Of a stretch of 64,000 nt of DNA, positions 63,174 through 64,000 are shown piece by piece (within the stretch, counting starts at the first letter, position 1; each line of letters opens with the position of its first letter). This DNA is from Takifugu bimaculatus (lineage: Eukaryota; Chordata; Actinopteri; Tetraodontiformes; Tetraodontidae). The translations under genes and the position numbers were made by a program. The DNA is taken from NCBI GenBank assembly GCA_004026145.2, contig CP034984.1, positions 841,946 to 905,945 of the forward strand, given 5' to 3'. The notes below the pieces were generated by a model. That model worked only from the letters and a program-made list of their open reading frames with translations. It was not told the origin of the DNA and searched no databases.

Positions 63174-64000
63174 AACAGACGCGTTGGGTCTTTAATTGTG
63201 CATCGTGGTGCTGCAAACAGGGTTCACCGTTTATAATCTCGGGGGAGGAGGAGGCCGTAAATCATCCTCTAGGTGGCAGCAGATGTTTTCCCCTTGGCTG
63301 GATGATGCAGCTGAGCCTGCTTTACCTGCCTCTGACATCAGCCTGGCCTGGTGGCATTGCTGCATGCCAGTCATGTGAAGCCTGAAGGGACAGATGTCCA
63401 TTTTAGCCAGGATCAAACATATGTTTATCCTGTGAGACAACAACTATGGATCGCATGTCAACCCCCCGCCAACAGCCCAGCGTGAATCATAATTACCTGC
63501 TTTGGGTTTGTAGGTAGGCAGAGTTAATCCTCTGACTAACAGCATTGCGTTGCTGTTATTTATAGGTTTTGGTCCTGGTAGAAGGCTCCTTTAGTGCCGC
63601 AGTAGAGGGTTTGGTACAGATCTGTTTTCTTTTCCCTCATTTTATTAGATTGTAATGATGGATTGTTTTATGACCATATCTGGGGCCATTTGAATGCCAG
63701 ACATAGCCAGAATCCAAAGTGAGGCTCAGTCTCCACTCGCATGTATTTATAATTCATAGTAGCCTGACTCTGTCCCAGTCTAACCTCAGGATTATCTGCT
63801 TACTTTATTGAAAAAGCTATCAGGCTTGATAAGGATAATTAAACTTAATTAAATCCCCTAGATCCTATTAGCCTGAATGCAACTGGATAAAAACTGCAGC
63901 CCCGATGCAGCAGAACCTCAACAAGTCTTTTATAGAGGAAGCTCATAAAGAAGAATCGGGCGATGTGAGGTGTTATCTGTCTCCCCCTTTGGCATCGAGG
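63174..64000. other. Intergenic, nothing recognised
   Basis: I see no gene, repeat array or RNA gene in this right-hand flank. Confidence 0.5.

Noticed and set aside
1..64000. CRISPR arrays, bacterial operons, phage systems
   Set aside because: The window is clearly vertebrate: split genes, LTR retroelements and microsatellites. The tandem repeats seen are microsatellites or minisatellites.

Overview
This is vertebrate nuclear DNA, most likely from a ray-finned (teleost) fish. Genes are split by GT-AG introns, the vertebrate proteins PPP1CB, MANEA, FUT9-type fucosyltransferase, PLB1 and YPEL5 are recognisable, and much of the intergenic space is ERV/LTR, LINE and microsatellite sequence. I cannot name the species. 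PPP1CB, PLB1 and YPEL5 lie in one neighbourhood on human chromosome 2, and MANEA and FUT9 are neighbours on human chromosome 6, so the window joins two vertebrate linkage groups.

Layout. 1-8,200: no convincing gene; a long ATCC microsatellite, two LTR-like sequences, a degraded L1-type LINE on the minus strand, and a piece of ERV protease. 8,201-47,064: three tandem copies of a 12-14 kb segment. Each carries, on the minus strand, PPP1CB exons 2-8, then MANEA, then a single-exon FUT9-like gene. 47,065-48,702: unduplicated PPP1CB intron 1 and exon 1, attached only to the third copy. 49,562-58,294: a many-exon membrane phospholipase B1 (PLB1) gene on the minus strand. 59,590-61,060: a tandemly duplicated CRE-containing promoter/first exon. 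61,232-63,173: YPEL5 on the plus strand. From there to the end I see no gene.

The triplication is the main interest. The copies are near-identical but have decayed in different ways. FUT9-like is broken in copy 1 and intact in copies 2 and 3. MANEA is intact in copies 1 and 2 and broken in copy 3. Only copy 3 of PPP1CB has exon 1, and copy 2 has also lost a splice donor. At both copy junctions PPP1CB intron 1 runs directly into the integrase region of an old ERV. This suggests that the duplication endpoint lay inside an ERV flanking the FUT9 side. Solo LTRs with clean target-site duplications (TSDs) act as markers of copy history; one is shared by copies 1 and 3 but absent from copy 2.

Functionally, MANEA and the FUT9-like enzyme are Golgi glycan enzymes (endomannosidase and alpha-1,3-fucosyltransferase). 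PPP1CB is a cytosolic/nuclear protein phosphatase catalytic subunit. Nothing in the sequence suggests that they act in one pathway; they appear to have been amplified together because they are adjacent.
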